From: Claveliimonas bilis | GTDB lineage: Bacteria; Bacillota; Clostridia; Lachnospirales; Lachnospiraceae | Assembly (NCBI RefSeq): GCF_030296775.1 | Contig: NZ_AP027742.1 | Span: 2,046,001 to 2,110,000, forward strand | Direction of reading: 5' to 3' | DNA length: 64,000 nt | In this document: one piece after another, positions 1 through 9,884 of the stretch | Position numbering within the stretch: the stretch's first letter is position 1 | Layout of the letters: each line of letters opens with the position of its first letter | Notes under the pieces: model-generated | Told to the model about the DNA's origin: nothing | The model's input: the letters and a program-made list of their open reading frames with translations, nothing else | Database searches by the model: none | Made by a program: the position numbers and the translations under genes

Positions 1-772
1 GAAAATAGGGTTTTCTGGATGTACGTGCCCTGTGAAGTCCATACAGATTGCGACTCTTATCAAAAACAGGCGTCTCCGGCGAATTGAGATACTTTGGCTT
101 CGCATCCCCCATCACCCGTCCGCCGAATCCGATCACCCGGTTATTGGCGTCCATAATGGGAAACATAACACGGTTCCAGAATTTATCATAGGGTCCATGT
201 CTTTCGTCAAAGGAAATCAGTCCTGCTTTAAAAAGAATGTCGTCTGTATACCCTTTCGTTTTCAGATACCGGTACAGATCGTCGCTGTACTTGTTGGAAT
301 ACCCTAGTCCAAATGCGGTGATGGTATCATCTCCCAGCTGCCTTCCCTTCAGATACTCGTAAGCCGTTTTCCCCTGGGGAGCCTTAAGCTGCGCATAATA
401 ATATTTTGCCGCCAGCTTATTGATCTCAAGCAGGACAGCTTTCTCATCTGCCCGCCTTTTGGCTTCTTTGGAGTACTCCTGCTCCGGCAGTTCCACTCCG
501 GCACGTTCCGCCAGAAATTTCAGAGCTTCCACGAAAGAATAGTTCTCGTATTCCATAATGAATGTAAAGACATTTCCTCCCGCTCCGCAGCCAAAACAAT
601 AGTACATCTGCTTATCTCTGCTGACGGAAAAAGAAGGGGACTTTTCATTATGGAAAGGGCAAAGCCCGAAATAAGAGCTTCCCTTTTTCTGAAGTTTTAC
701 ATACCCGGAGACCACATCTACAATATCATTTTTCAGTCTAACCTCTTCTACCACTTCATCCGGATAATACAT
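1..772 (-). CDS. dnaG: DNA primase DnaG (N-terminal part, cut by window edge)
   Basis: DNA primase makes the RNA primers for replication. The reading frame enters the window from the left edge; its ATG is at 770-772 on the minus strand and the protein begins MYYPDEVVEEVRLKNDIVDV. A CHC2-type zinc finger is visible near residues 38-65 (CPFH, then CFGCGAGG), followed by the start of the catalytic core with NRVIGFGGRV. Only about 257 codons are inside the window, so the TOPRIM and helicase-binding domains are missing here. It follows dgt on the same strand across an 86-bp gap that holds a weak 5-bp hairpin (807-824). In Firmicutes dnaG is normally followed by the primary sigma factor gene, which would lie just outside the window. 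The protein family is very clear. Confidence 0.95.
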   Translation of the reverse strand, partial: MYYPDEVVEEVRLKNDIVDVVSGYVKLQKKGSSYFGLCPFHNEKSPSFSVSRDKQMYYCFGCGAGGNVFTFIMEYENYSFVEALKFLAERAGVELPEQEYSKEAKRRADEKAVLLEINKLAAKYYYAQLKAPQGKTAYEYLKGRQLGDDTITAFGLGYSNKYSDDLYRYLKTKGYTDDILFKAGLISFDERHGPYDKFWNRVMFPIMDANNRVIGFGGRVMGDAKPKYLNSPETPVFDKSRNLYGLHRARTSRKPYF

Positions 773-858
773 GTGCTGACATCATCCTTTTCTATACATA
801 AATCCAGAGGGAAAAAAAGCCCTCATTATTAATATTCGACAAAACTTCTTTATTTCCT

Positions 859-1869
859 TTAATTTTTCCAAGATTCCGGAATAAAATATTCCTGAAATTT
901 TTTTACCGCATAGGAATCGGTCATTCCCGCTATATAATCACATACAACTCTCTCCTTTGTTTCCCCTTTTTCTGTTATCATTACCAGGTACTGTTCCGGG
1001 AGAAGTTCAATATGATCCATATAATATCCGTACAGATTAATAATCATATTGACCGCCTTTGTCTCTTCCCCTTTTGCCGCCGGATTCTGATAAACATGTT
1101 CAAACAGGAACTTTCGAAGGCCCATCGTCGCCTCCCGTATTTCATCAGACATGACGATCCGCGGCTGTCCCATACTGTGGCTCACCACATCATGGATCAT
1201 GGTATTCAGACGCATTCTGGTCGTATGCCCCAACACATCCGTATATTCTGCCGGAAGATCCTCTTCCTTCAAAATTCCGCCTCGTACCGCATCATCAATA
1301 TCGTGATTGATATAGGCGATCTTATCGGAGAGTCTCACGATCTCCCCTTCCAGTGTATGAGGCGTTCCGCTGGACTTATGGTTCAAAATACCATCCACTA
1401 CTTCCCAGGTAAGGTTCAGTCCTCTCCCCTGCTTTTCCAGGATTTCCACTACGCGGACACTCTGCTCATTATGCCGGAATCCATCCGGGCACATCTGATT
1501 GAGCGCCCGCTCTCCTGCATGACCAAAAGGAGTATGACCCAGATCATGTCCCAGGGCAATGGCTTCTACCAGTTCCTCATTGAGCCGGAGCGCTTTTGCG
1601 ATCGTCCTGGCATTCTGAGATACTTCCAGCGTATGCGTCATTCTTGTCCGGTAATGATCCCCCTTCGGCAGAAGAAAAACCTGCGTTTTTTGTTTCAGTC
1701 TCCGAAAGGACTTGCAGTGAAGGATCCGATCCCGGTCTCTCTGGAATACCGGCCGGATATCGCACTCCGGTTCCGGTCTTTTCCTCCCCTTTGATTTCCG
1801 GCTTAAAGATGCATAGGGACTTAAATATTCCTTTTCCCGCTCTTCCAGCTCTTCCCTGATATTCATCAT
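859..1869 (-). CDS. dgt: dGTPase-like HD-domain triphosphohydrolase
   Basis: A 336-aa deoxyguanosinetriphosphate triphosphohydrolase-like protein of the HD superfamily; such enzymes cleave dNTPs to nucleoside and triphosphate, adjusting dNTP pools. Visible metal-binding residues are H79 in MTHTLEV, the H108-D109 pair in ALGHDLGHTPFGHAGE, and a later D in INHDIDDA. The N-terminal RDRDRILHCKSFRRLKQKTQVF stretch is typical of the family. Its ATGA start overlaps the stop of the upstream polyphosphate phosphotransferase gene by 4 bp, so the two are translationally coupled, and dnaG follows. The dgt-dnaG-sigma order is common in Clostridia. Substrate specificity cannot be read from sequence, because short members of this family are often active on several dNTPs. 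Confidence 0.9.
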   Translation of the reverse strand: MMNIREELEEREKEYLSPYASLSRKSKGRKRPEPECDIRPVFQRDRDRILHCKSFRRLKQKTQVFLLPKGDHYRTRMTHTLEVSQNARTIAKALRLNEELVEAIALGHDLGHTPFGHAGERALNQMCPDGFRHNEQSVRVVEILEKQGRGLNLTWEVVDGILNHKSSGTPHTLEGEIVRLSDKIAYINHDIDDAVRGGILKEEDLPAEYTDVLGHTTRMRLNTMIHDVVSHSMGQPRIVMSDEIREATMGLRKFLFEHVYQNPAAKGEETKAVNMIINLYGYYMDHIELLPEQYLVMITEKGETKERVVCDYIAGMTDSYAVKKFQEYFIPESWKN

Positions 1870-3392
1870 GCTTTCCCGCCCCCTGTTTCCATCCGTTCTT
1901 CTATGGCCTTTACAACAGTTTCCAGTACTTTGATCCTTGCATAGTATTTATCATTCCCCTCTACCACGATCCAAGGTGCCTCTGCAGTAGAAGTACGTAC
2001 AAGCATCTCGTTCACTGCCGTTTCATACTGGTCCCATTTTTCCCGGTTCCGCCAGTCCTCATCCGTAATTTTCCACTGCTTTTCCGGATTTTCCTGACGC
2101 TGCCGGAAGCGTCTTTCCTGTTCATCCTTATCAATCTGCATCCAGAATTTCAGGATCAACACACCCTCCTTCGTCAGATTTCTCTCCATGTCATTGATTT
2201 CTTTATATGCCCGCCGCCATTCCTCTTCGGTGCAGAATCCCTCGATCCGCTCTACCATAACCCTTCCGTACCATGTTCTGTCAAAGACAGCGATATGGCC
2301 CGCCTTGGGCATGGAGCGCCAAAACCGCCACAGATAATGGTACTGCCTCTCCACCGCGTTTGGTGATGCTGTAGGATGGACCACATAACCTCTGGGATCC
2401 ATTTTTGCTGTCAGGCGCTTAATGGCTCCTCCTTTTCCGCCGGCATCCCACCCCTCAAAGGCCAGCACGACAGGAATCCTCTTTCTGTACAGCTCTCCGT
2501 GAAGCTCTTCGATCCTTTTCTGAAGTTTCTTCAGCTTCTTTTCATACTCTTCCTTCGTATAGGAAAGAGAGAGATCCGCCTTTGCCAAAATAGACTCTGT
2601 CAGCTTCATCTCCTCTTTACCGTTGTCTTTTGGTTCCTTCTCCTCTTCTGCCCTATCCCGGCTGTGCTCACTCTTTTTCTCCACTGCCTCTATCTGTCTC
2701 TCCAGGGTCTCTGCTGCAATGGAATAGATCTTTACTGTAGCGAACCGGCGGTCTACTGCCTCCACGATGTGCCATGGCGCATTTTCACTGTCTGTGCGGG
2801 AGAGCATCTCCTCATTCATTGCCTCGTACTTTTCAAACTTTTCATTTCTCTTTCTGTCGCCTTCACTCACTCTCCATGCTGTATCTTTAGAAGACAGAAG
2901 CTTATCAAACCGCTTTTTCTGCTCTTTTTTGTCAATGGCAAGAAAAATCTTAATGATTACCATGCCGTCATCTGTCAGCTGTTTTTCAAAAGAACGGATG
3001 GCTTCATATGCATCAAAAAGTTCTGATTTTTTTATCTTTTTATCAAAACGATCGATCAGCACTCTTCTGTACCAGCTGGTATCATAAATCGCAATTCTTC
3101 CCTTGGGAGGGAGCTTTGTCCAAAAACGCCACAAAAAGGGATGCATTTTCTCCTCTTCCGTCTCGCCTTTTACGGCATATACCTGAAACCCTCTCGGATC
3201 GAGCGCCTGTATCAGTTTACTGATCTGAACTCCCTTTCCGGCAGCTCCATATCCCTCGAAGGCGATCATCACCGGAATATTCAAATCTTTACATTTTCTC
3301 TGAAGCTTTCCCAGTCTTGGAATCAGTTTTTCCATTTCTGATCTGTAAATTTCTTTTTCCATCTTCTTTGACAAATCCAGTTTTTCGAGCAT
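1866..3392 (-). CDS. pap: Polyphosphate:AMP phosphotransferase, tandem PPK2 domains
   Basis: A 508-aa protein with two PPK2-type kinase domains. The first P-loop is at about residues 46-55 (EGYGAAGKG) with its second motif IYDTSWYRR near 102; the second P-loop is at 313-321 (EGWDAGGKG) with VFDRTWYGR further on. They are joined by a charged, low-complexity linker (about 235-275, rich in E and K). This two-domain form matches the class II polyphosphate kinases that phosphorylate AMP to ADP with polyphosphate. The second domain has the more canonical GWDAGGKG motif; in studied tandem PPK2s only the C-terminal domain is catalytic, so the first may be structural here too. The gene overlaps dgt by 4 bp and so forms an operon with it. 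Confidence 0.87.
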   Translation of the reverse strand: MLEKLDLSKKMEKEIYRSEMEKLIPRLGKLQRKCKDLNIPVMIAFEGYGAAGKGVQISKLIQALDPRGFQVYAVKGETEEEKMHPFLWRFWTKLPPKGRIAIYDTSWYRRVLIDRFDKKIKKSELFDAYEAIRSFEKQLTDDGMVIIKIFLAIDKKEQKKRFDKLLSSKDTAWRVSEGDRKRNEKFEKYEAMNEEMLSRTDSENAPWHIVEAVDRRFATVKIYSIAAETLERQIEAVEKKSEHSRDRAEEEKEPKDNGKEEMKLTESILAKADLSLSYTKEEYEKKLKKLQKRIEELHGELYRKRIPVVLAFEGWDAGGKGGAIKRLTAKMDPRGYVVHPTASPNAVERQYHYLWRFWRSMPKAGHIAVFDRTWYGRVMVERIEGFCTEEEWRRAYKEINDMERNLTKEGVLILKFWMQIDKDEQERRFRQRQENPEKQWKITDEDWRNREKWDQYETAVNEMLVRTSTAEAPWIVVEGNDKYYARIKVLETVVKAIEERMETGGGKA

Positions 3393-3486
3393 AAGCGGAC
3401 CCTCCCTTCAATTTTCTCGATTTTTTCTTCTATTATACAATATTTTACAGAATTTATTGCACTTTTCTGCAAAAAAGAGCAAAAAG

Positions 3487-3535
3487 AAAAAATCTGTGGC
3501 GGGGCATGGAAAAATACCCCTTCCTCAGATTTTTT
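3487..3535 (-). terminator. Rho-independent terminator after the CheB-CheR gene
   Basis: The arms AAAAAATCTG (3487-3496) and CAGATTTTTT (3526-3535) pair perfectly, with an inner GGGG/CCCC pairing. A T tract on the minus strand follows the hairpin. It lies 15 bp past the stop of the gene at 3550 and between two minus-strand units. Confidence 0.75.
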
Positions 3536-3549
3536 CTCGATTTCTTCTG

Positions 3550-6069
3550 CTATTTTTGTGCTCCCAGACTGTCAATAATTGTAATAACGAGACCGCGGAT
3601 ATTGTTCTCCGTTGTCCGGTAAGGTGCGATCCTCAAGGTATAGAACCGCCCGTTCATTCCTGTCACCTCACGGTCTATAGGCACCAGGTTTTTCAAGACC
3701 TCCCCGGCATCCTTGATGATATCTTCCGCCGGGAAACTGTGTGCAAAAATCTGGAGGGAGCGTCCTACATCGTGATCCATCAGCTGAAACTCCCGGCCTA
3801 CATATTCCGTAAATTTACGGATATTCAAATTGCTGTCCACAAAAAGGATTCCTATCATAGTGGAAGAAAGGAAATTGGACAGGTCATTCGTAAGCATTGT
3901 CAGCTCATCCAGTTTCTGCTGGTATTCCGTGTTTACAGTATAGAGTTCCTCATTGACGGACTGCAGTTCCTCATTAGAACTTTGCAGCTCTTCATTCGCT
4001 GTCAAAAGCTCCTCATTGGCCGCCTGCAATTCTTCATTGACAGTTTCCAGTTCTCCGATCGTAGATTTCAGGTCATTTTGGGATTCGTGAAGTTCCTGTT
4101 CCAGATCTGCAATCCGGCGGGCTGACGTCTTATCCACATCGTACTTTTCTGTCACGCCTTCCATTTCTATCTTTTCATCCTTCATAAAAAGGATTGCGAT
4201 CAGTCCGGTATCTGCCTTATTCTTCCCGTAAATCGGGCTGACAGTCAGATTAATATTCTCCCTTCCATTTACACAGTCTACTGTGATTCCGGTATAAGTA
4301 ACTGCAATTTTTTCTGATCTGCAGCGATTTAAAGCCGTAGAAGCCACAAGACTTAGGTCTTCATTGATCATGCTGAAAAAATTGAAAGTGGCTTTTCCCG
4401 GTGCAATGGACATATAATCCTGATAATTTCCAAAGAAATGGATCACATTATTTGCTTCATTCAAAATGACAGAAGCCGGAAGGAAGTTTTCCATAAAATG
4501 AATATACGTATTTTCAAAAGCATATTCTGCTCCCTCCCTGTCTACAGAGCTGGCAATCCGGGGAGAAATCGTATTCACATTAGGGATATTAAAAGACGGA
4601 GGCGTAAATTCATCCACCTTTCCTTCTCCTTTATGCAGATAGATTTTCTCCGCCCCGCACACAGGTTTGAACACACTGCTGTATTCGCCTGCCGTCTCGC
4701 TCTTTCCAAGGAAAAGATACCCTCCGCTTTTCAGCGCGGAATGAAAAATGGAAAACAGAGACTTCTGCAGTACCGGCTGGAAGTAGATCATTACATTTCT
4801 GCAGCTTATCAGATCCAGTTTCCCAAAGGGCGGGTCAGAAAGCATATTGTGCGGTGCAAAAATGATCATCCTTCGGATTTCCTTTGAGATCACATACTGG
4901 TCATTTTTCTTTGTAAAATATTTCGCAAGACGTTCCCCTGACACGTCTTCCAATATACTCTCTGTGAAAACTCCTTTTCCAGCCTGTTCGATTGCCTTGG
5001 CATCCACATCTGTGGCGAAAATCTTCACATCCCTTTGAATGTTCATCTCTTCCAGCACTTCCCGGAACAAAATAGCAATAGAATAGGCTTCCTCCCCGGT
5101 AGAACAACCGGCGCTCCACACCCGGATCGGCTCATTTATATCAGCTCTCTCTACAATATCATATATGACATGATATTTCAGCTTTTCAAAAAAGGCAGCG
5201 TCCCGGAAAAAATTTGTAACACCGATCAAAATCTCCTTCGCCAGTATATTGCCTTCCTCCAGGTTTTCGCCCAGCATTTTTACATAATCCGACAGGCTGA
5301 CCCTGTGGGTAATGACCATTCTTCTTTCAATACGGCGCATAACAGTTGTCCGTTTATAATTAGTAAAATCAATGCCGCTGGCCTTTTTTAAAATCGCATA
5401 AATCTGAGAGAATGTCTCCTCATCCGAAAGAAATACCTCATGGTCTTCAAACCGGATCAGATCGGGATAATTAGAAAAATTCAGGATCTCATCCACAATC
5501 TCATCCGGTGAAAGAATAAAATCCGCAAGTCCCGTATTTATCACGCTGCGGGGCATTCCGTCAAACTTCGCCGTTCCCGGAGACTGTACGATCACCAGTC
5601 CTCCATGCTCTTTCACTGTCTTTATACCGCTTGTCCCGTCTGAACCGGTGCCTGAAAGCACGACTGCAATCGCCTTTCCTCCCTTTTCTTCCGCCAGAGA
5701 AGCAAAGAACACATCGATCGGATGATTCAGTGTCCCATGTATATATTCTGTCAACATCAGCTTTCCGTTTTTCAGTGTCAGATTCTTCTTGGGAGGGATC
5801 AGATAAACTGTGTTCGGCTCAACTGCCATTTCATTTTCTGCCTGTCTGACGTCCATCTCCGTATATTTCCCCAGAATATCTGCCATCAGGCTTTTATAAT
5901 CAGGAGAAAGATGCTGGATCACAACAAAGCTCAGACCGCTGTTGGCAGGCATCTGCTGAAAAAACTGCTGCAGGGCTTCCAGCCCTCCTGCCGATGCCCC
6001 CAGGCCAACTATGAATGAAGCTTTCGCATCTTTCTTCTGTATGGTATCCATACTTCTTTTCTTTGCCAT
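3550..6069 (-). CDS. CheB-CheR fusion protein with C-terminal PAS domain
   Basis: An 839-aa multidomain signalling protein. A CheB-type methylesterase domain fills about residues 15-205 (GLGASAGG near the start, [17 protein letters not shown]). A CheR N-terminal helical domain and SAM-dependent methyltransferase follow at about 210-475 ([26 protein letters not shown]). A long heptad-repeat coiled coil is at about 650-720 (repeats of NEELQ/NEELL), then a C-terminal PAS-like domain. No receiver domain precedes CheB. Such fusions occur outside classical chemotaxis arrays and probably modify receptor-like glutamates or signal through the coiled coil and PAS. It starts 19 bp after the GGDEF/EAL gene, so the two form one unit. 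No receptor, CheA or flagellar gene is in view, so a non-motility role is equally possible. Confidence 0.85.
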   Translation of the reverse strand: MAKKRSMDTIQKKDAKASFIVGLGASAGGLEALQQFFQQMPANSGLSFVVIQHLSPDYKSLMADILGKYTEMDVRQAENEMAVEPNTVYLIPPKKNLTLKNGKLMLTEYIHGTLNHPIDVFFASLAEEKGGKAIAVVLSGTGSDGTSGIKTVKEHGGLVIVQSPGTAKFDGMPRSVINTGLADFILSPDEIVDEILNFSNYPDLIRFEDHEVFLSDEETFSQIYAILKKASGIDFTNYKRTTVMRRIERRMVITHRVSLSDYVKMLGENLEEGNILAKEILIGVTNFFRDAAFFEKLKYHVIYDIVERADINEPIRVWSAGCSTGEEAYSIAILFREVLEEMNIQRDVKIFATDVDAKAIEQAGKGVFTESILEDVSGERLAKYFTKKNDQYVISKEIRRMIIFAPHNMLSDPPFGKLDLISCRNVMIYFQPVLQKSLFSIFHSALKSGGYLFLGKSETAGEYSSVFKPVCGAEKIYLHKGEGKVDEFTPPSFNIPNVNTISPRIASSVDREGAEYAFENTYIHFMENFLPASVILNEANNVIHFFGNYQDYMSIAPGKATFNFFSMINEDLSLVASTALNRCRSEKIAVTYTGITVDCVNGRENINLTVSPIYGKNKADTGLIAILFMKDEKIEMEGVTEKYDVDKTSARRIADLEQELHESQNDLKSTIGELETVNEELQAANEELLTANEELQSSNEELQSVNEELYTVNTEYQQKLDELTMLTNDLSNFLSSTMIGILFVDSNLNIRKFTEYVGREFQLMDHDVGRSLQIFAHSFPAEDIIKDAGEVLKNLVPIDREVTGMNGRFYTLRIAPYRTTENNIRGLVITIIDSLGAQK

Positions 6070-6088
6070 CTTAGATTTCCTCCATCTG

Positions 6089-9000
6089 TTACTGACTTAA
6101 ATAAATCTCTTCAAATTTTTGAGGCGGTAACGGTTTGTTATAGTAATAGCCCTGTCCGTAAACACATCCCGCTTTTAACAATGCCTCTTCCTGCCGATGC
6201 GTTTCCACTCCTTCCGCCACACAGCGCATCCCTACATTCCGGCAGATTTTGATGATATTTTCCACCAACATACAGCTGATCTCATTGTCCGGCAGATCAG
6301 CTACCAGACTCCGGTCCAGCTTCACCGTATCAAATTTAATATTGCTGAAAACGGTCATATTGGCATAATGCGATCCAAAATCATCCAATTCGAACCGGAT
6401 ACCATATTCTCCGAAATTATTTACGATGCCGGACAGGGGCGCCGTTTCCACATCGCCTGCCGTTTCTGTAATTTCCAGCTCGATCTGATCTGCTGCAATT
6501 TCCGGATAATGACTCTGTATCGCAAGTACGGAAGCAAGTATCGTGGGGTTAAACAGCGTAACGCGGGACATATTCACCGAGACACGGACAGGCTCCAGCC
6601 CCTTCTTCTTCCATTCGCTCATCTGGTGAAGGACACTTTCCAGCATAAACAGATCCAGATCCCGGATCTTTCCGCTATTTTCCAGCTCCTCAATAAACTG
6701 CCCCGGAGCAATAATGTTTCCTTCTGCATCCACTCCGCGCACCAGTGCCTCGGCGCCGGCCAGTTTTCCGTTTCTCATATCGATTTTCGGCTGGAAATAG
6801 GGGATATATCTTCTTTGCATCTCACCGGTCCGCTCTTCCTGCTCCCCAAAGAAATCTCTTCCGTCTCCCCCTGCATTCTCAACCGTTTCGCATCTCATGA
6901 TGGACCGTGCCTCGCGCACCAGATTTTTTGCTGTAAAAGCCCCGTCTGACCAGGTATATCCGATACGGATCTCGCCCGGATAGCGCCGCTGGACACGGGA
7001 TCTAAGCCTGCTGCATCTTCCCACAAAAACTTCCAGGATCGTATTGGGATACAGGATAACAAACTCTGCATCCCAGGTACGAAAGATAAAACACTGCCCG
7101 AATACGCCTATCAAAGCCTCCACGATATAGGCCAGCATCTCCCTTCCGTAATGGAATCCCAGACTGTTGTTTATATCAGATATATTCGGGATATCGATTG
7201 CCAGAGCCCCCATGGAGCTGTAATTTGCAGAATCAATACTGTTGATCATCTCTTTGCAGGCCCGAAGATTAGGAAGACCTGAAACCATATCCTGTACTGC
7301 CCCGCTTCTGATCTGTGGACGGAACCGGAACCGGCTTTCCTCTTTTTTCAGATACGGCACCACTTCTTTCAGTAAGGAGGACTGGCGCGAATGTCTCTTG
7401 GGATTCTCCACACAAAGGAAGCCTGTTATTTTTTGTCTTTCTTCTGTAGGGAATACGATAAAATTCCAGGAGTCCTCTTCGTCCCTTTCTTTACTCAGCG
7501 AGAGCTTATGCTTTGAGAATACCGGCCGGTTTTCCTCAAGACATTTCTTAAGCAGGGGGATCTTCTCTACCTGAACCCCTGACATCACATGACGGATACT
7601 GGGCTTCCCGGGCTTCTTCCACTCATACTGGATCGTTACCGTCTGCCTGTCTTCCGCCAGTGCAAGGATATAAACTCTGGCTGCCCGGTAGTAATCGCCA
7701 ATACAGCTCATGGAGCTTTTGACAGACTGCTCCAGCGAATCCGCCCGCAGCATGGAAGTATAACAGCGCAGAGCCGCCTTCTGCTCTTTGACGGACAATT
7801 CCTCTTCTGCCTCTTCTGTCTGAAATTCTTCCTCTTCTTTTCCATTTCCTCCCACCCAGGACCAGTTTTCTGCTCCTGTAGGCAAAGCCACTGTATCTAT
7901 CGCTGAGTTTTTCCACATTTCGCACAGATACTGGGCATGAAGGACCATTACGTCGTAATCCGCCTGTTCTGTTGTTTCCGTGACGACTCCCGCCACCAAA
8001 CGCATGGCGTCTATTCCGCTTATGCTGCTCATAGCTGCCCGGATATAAGCAAAAGCGTCCTCCAGCCGCGTTTTAATCTCATACCTGGACCCGACGTCCG
8101 GATAAAATACAAGGATAGAGTCTTGATTATACTGCCCAATGATACAGTCGGTTCCGATCGCCAGTGACAGAACAACAAAAATGAAATGCCTCTCCCGTTC
8201 TTCCTGTTTTTTCACTTCCTCCTGGTTTCCGCCGGAACTGCCGTTAATCTGGATCAAAGCCATGGCGCAGACTGCCTTTTTTCTCTCCTTTATCAGCATT
8301 TCTGCCAAAAGGCGGGCTGTCTTCATATTATAAAATCCATTTTCTATGTCATGCTCTATATCCTGTTCCAGCTGCTGTTCCCACTCATATCTCTGCTGAA
8401 TGTCGCTGAAACAGGCAAACATGTAAATTTCATCTGTTCTCTTGTCGCGGACGAGATTTACCATGTCCGTCATCCAGCGGATCTGTCCCCCGTTTGCCAC
8501 TCTGTGATATTCCCTGGAAGACCATAGCTGACTGTTCTCATATGCTTTCAACAGGTTTTTCCGGCTGAACCTTTCCTGGAACTCCCGCCCCTCCCCTTTT
8601 ATAAAAGGAAGAAGATCATCCCCCTCTATCATTTCCGAATAAGATCTCCCCTTGTGAGCTGAAGTCTGATCAATTCCTTTCAGCCATACCTCTTCCACCT
8701 GGTCCGTTGTAAGATTTACCCGGATCCTGGCCACAAGATGGTGACGCAGCACTTCCGGAAGCGGACGCCTCTCGAATTCTGTATTATAGCCGAAAATATC
8801 CGGGAATTTTTCCTGCACGCCTACAGCCTTTACCGGGAATCCATCTGTATCATAAATCATCCTGTAGGATAAAGTAAACCATCCGTAACATCCCATCTTT
8901 GGATCTTTCAGGATAAAATTCCCCGATCCGGCTTCATTTCCGCCTAAAATCCCCTTTGCAAATTCGCGGAACTGGCGGAAGGAATCCGGATGCACAACCC

Positions 9001-9607
9001 CATCTTCGATCATAGATTCCGGAAAATTGGAAATACATGTATCTTTCCGCACAGATTGCGTGCTGATATCATAAATACCGTATTCTTTTCGTTCAATATT
9101 TACTTCCCACAGAACCTGGGGCGTCTGTCCATAAGCCACCTTGAGACGTTCGCTGCATTCTTTGAGCTTTTCCCCTTTTTCCATAAGTTCTGTAATATCT
9201 GTAGAAAATTCCAGCATAACGGGATTCCCATTCTCTGTATGTCCTACTTTGACTGCCCGCACATGGATCCAGCGCCACCTCTTCCCGTCCGCCGAAATCC
9301 GGTGGATATTTTCTGCTGCCGCTTTCCCTTCTGCCGCATGTCTTAAAGACATACCGTAATCCGCCTCATAATCCAGCTGCAGGCCGATCTCCTTCAGAGT
9401 ACAGGGAAAAAGCCAACTGTCCTTTTCTATTCCCAGAATACGATACAACCCCGGATTTGCATAAATTATCCTGATTTTTTCCCCGATTTCCAAAAGAGTG
9501 ACTCCGCCCTCCACATGCTGTAAAAGCAGCTCTGATGGAATATTTTCCGATCCATGCTGAAGTCCCTCATATTTCACCAGCACAATATCCTCTTCCTTTC
9601 TTTCCAT
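6089..9607 (-). CDS. PAS-GGDEF-EAL cyclic-di-GMP protein, probably a phosphodiesterase
   Basis: A 1172-aa cytoplasmic protein with no membrane segment. The N-terminal half holds PAS-like repeats (for example around residues 30-140 and 340-420). A GGDEF domain sits at about 780-900 but its signature is degenerate (WDAEF where GGDEF is expected), so cyclase activity is unlikely. The EAL domain at about 915-1165 keeps the expected residues: AEALVRG, VNMSR, ELEITET, LDDFGSHYANM, VKLDRSL and AEGVET. The likely role is a sensory c-di-GMP phosphodiesterase. It is followed by the CheB-CheR fusion gene after 19 bp. A sigma-A-type promoter lies just upstream (9639-9666), next to a nine-C homopolymer. 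The ligand of the PAS domains is unknown. Confidence 0.88.
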   Translation of the reverse strand: MERKEEDIVLVKYEGLQHGSENIPSELLLQHVEGGVTLLEIGEKIRIIYANPGLYRILGIEKDSWLFPCTLKEIGLQLDYEADYGMSLRHAAEGKAAAENIHRISADGKRWRWIHVRAVKVGHTENGNPVMLEFSTDITELMEKGEKLKECSERLKVAYGQTPQVLWEVNIERKEYGIYDISTQSVRKDTCISNFPESMIEDGVVHPDSFRQFREFAKGILGGNEAGSGNFILKDPKMGCYGWFTLSYRMIYDTDGFPVKAVGVQEKFPDIFGYNTEFERRPLPEVLRHHLVARIRVNLTTDQVEEVWLKGIDQTSAHKGRSYSEMIEGDDLLPFIKGEGREFQERFSRKNLLKAYENSQLWSSREYHRVANGGQIRWMTDMVNLVRDKRTDEIYMFACFSDIQQRYEWEQQLEQDIEHDIENGFYNMKTARLLAEMLIKERKKAVCAMALIQINGSSGGNQEEVKKQEERERHFIFVVLSLAIGTDCIIGQYNQDSILVFYPDVGSRYEIKTRLEDAFAYIRAAMSSISGIDAMRLVAGVVTETTEQADYDVMVLHAQYLCEMWKNSAIDTVALPTGAENWSWVGGNGKEEEEFQTEEAEEELSVKEQKAALRCYTSMLRADSLEQSVKSSMSCIGDYYRAARVYILALAEDRQTVTIQYEWKKPGKPSIRHVMSGVQVEKIPLLKKCLEENRPVFSKHKLSLSKERDEEDSWNFIVFPTEERQKITGFLCVENPKRHSRQSSLLKEVVPYLKKEESRFRFRPQIRSGAVQDMVSGLPNLRACKEMINSIDSANYSSMGALAIDIPNISDINNSLGFHYGREMLAYIVEALIGVFGQCFIFRTWDAEFVILYPNTILEVFVGRCSRLRSRVQRRYPGEIRIGYTWSDGAFTAKNLVREARSIMRCETVENAGGDGRDFFGEQEERTGEMQRRYIPYFQPKIDMRNGKLAGAEALVRGVDAEGNIIAPGQFIEELENSGKIRDLDLFMLESVLHQMSEWKKKGLEPVRVSVNMSRVTLFNPTILASVLAIQSHYPEIAADQIELEITETAGDVETAPLSGIVNNFGEYGIRFELDDFGSHYANMTVFSNIKFDTVKLDRSLVADLPDNEISCMLVENIIKICRNVGMRCVAEGVETHRQEEALLKAGCVYGQGYYYNKPLPPQKFEEIYLSQ

Positions 9608-9638
9608 AATTTCCGTTCAATTGCACCCACTTATATCT

Positions 9639-9666
9639 ATTATACTACAATTTTCGCCAACATCAA
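9639..9666 (-). promoter_or_regulatory. Sigma-A-type promoter of the GGDEF/EAL-CheBR unit
   Basis: On the minus strand, TATAAT lies at 9644-9639 and TTGATG at 9666-9661 with a 16-bp spacer. The predicted transcript would start near 9632, some 25 bp before the ATG at 9607. Confidence 0.6.
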
Positions 9667-9689
9667 AATATTTTTTCATTTTTCTTTCA

Positions 9690-9698
9690 CCCCCCCCC
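9690..9698. repeat. Nine-C homopolymer upstream of the c-di-GMP gene promoter
   Basis: Nine consecutive C (G on the minus strand) stand in an AT-rich divergent intergenic region. The tract is 24 bp upstream of the -35 element of the minus-strand promoter at 9639-9666. Such tracts are prone to slipped-strand length change. Confidence 0.8.
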
Positions 9699-9821
9699 TA
9701 TATTTTTCTGACATTTTCCCTTCTGCTTTTTAACAACAAGCCAAAAAGTTTATTTTCACCTACATTTTTCCGGAAATTGTCAAACATTCCACTACATTTC
9801 CAAACTATTCAGTCAATATTC

Positions 9822-9850
9822 TTGGATTTTCACGGAGAACGAGGTATAAT
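9822..9850 (+). promoter_or_regulatory. Sigma-A-type promoter of the SnoaL-fold gene
   Basis: TTGGAT at 9822-9827 and TATAAT at 9845-9850 are separated by 17 bp. The ribosome binding site GAGGAGG is at 9871-9877 and the ATG at 9885. Confidence 0.75.
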
Positions 9851-9884
9851 TTTCAATCATAAATATCTAAGAGGAGGAACAGTT

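Noticed and set aside
807-824. Terminator between dgt and dnaG
   Set aside because: Only a 5-bp stem with an A-rich loop and no U tract; dgt and dnaG are more likely co-transcribed.
9621-9884. N-terminal extension of the SnoaL gene from an upstream ATG
   Set aside because: It would run through the promoter and the C tract and has no ribosome site; GAGGAGG at 9871 fixes the start at 9885.
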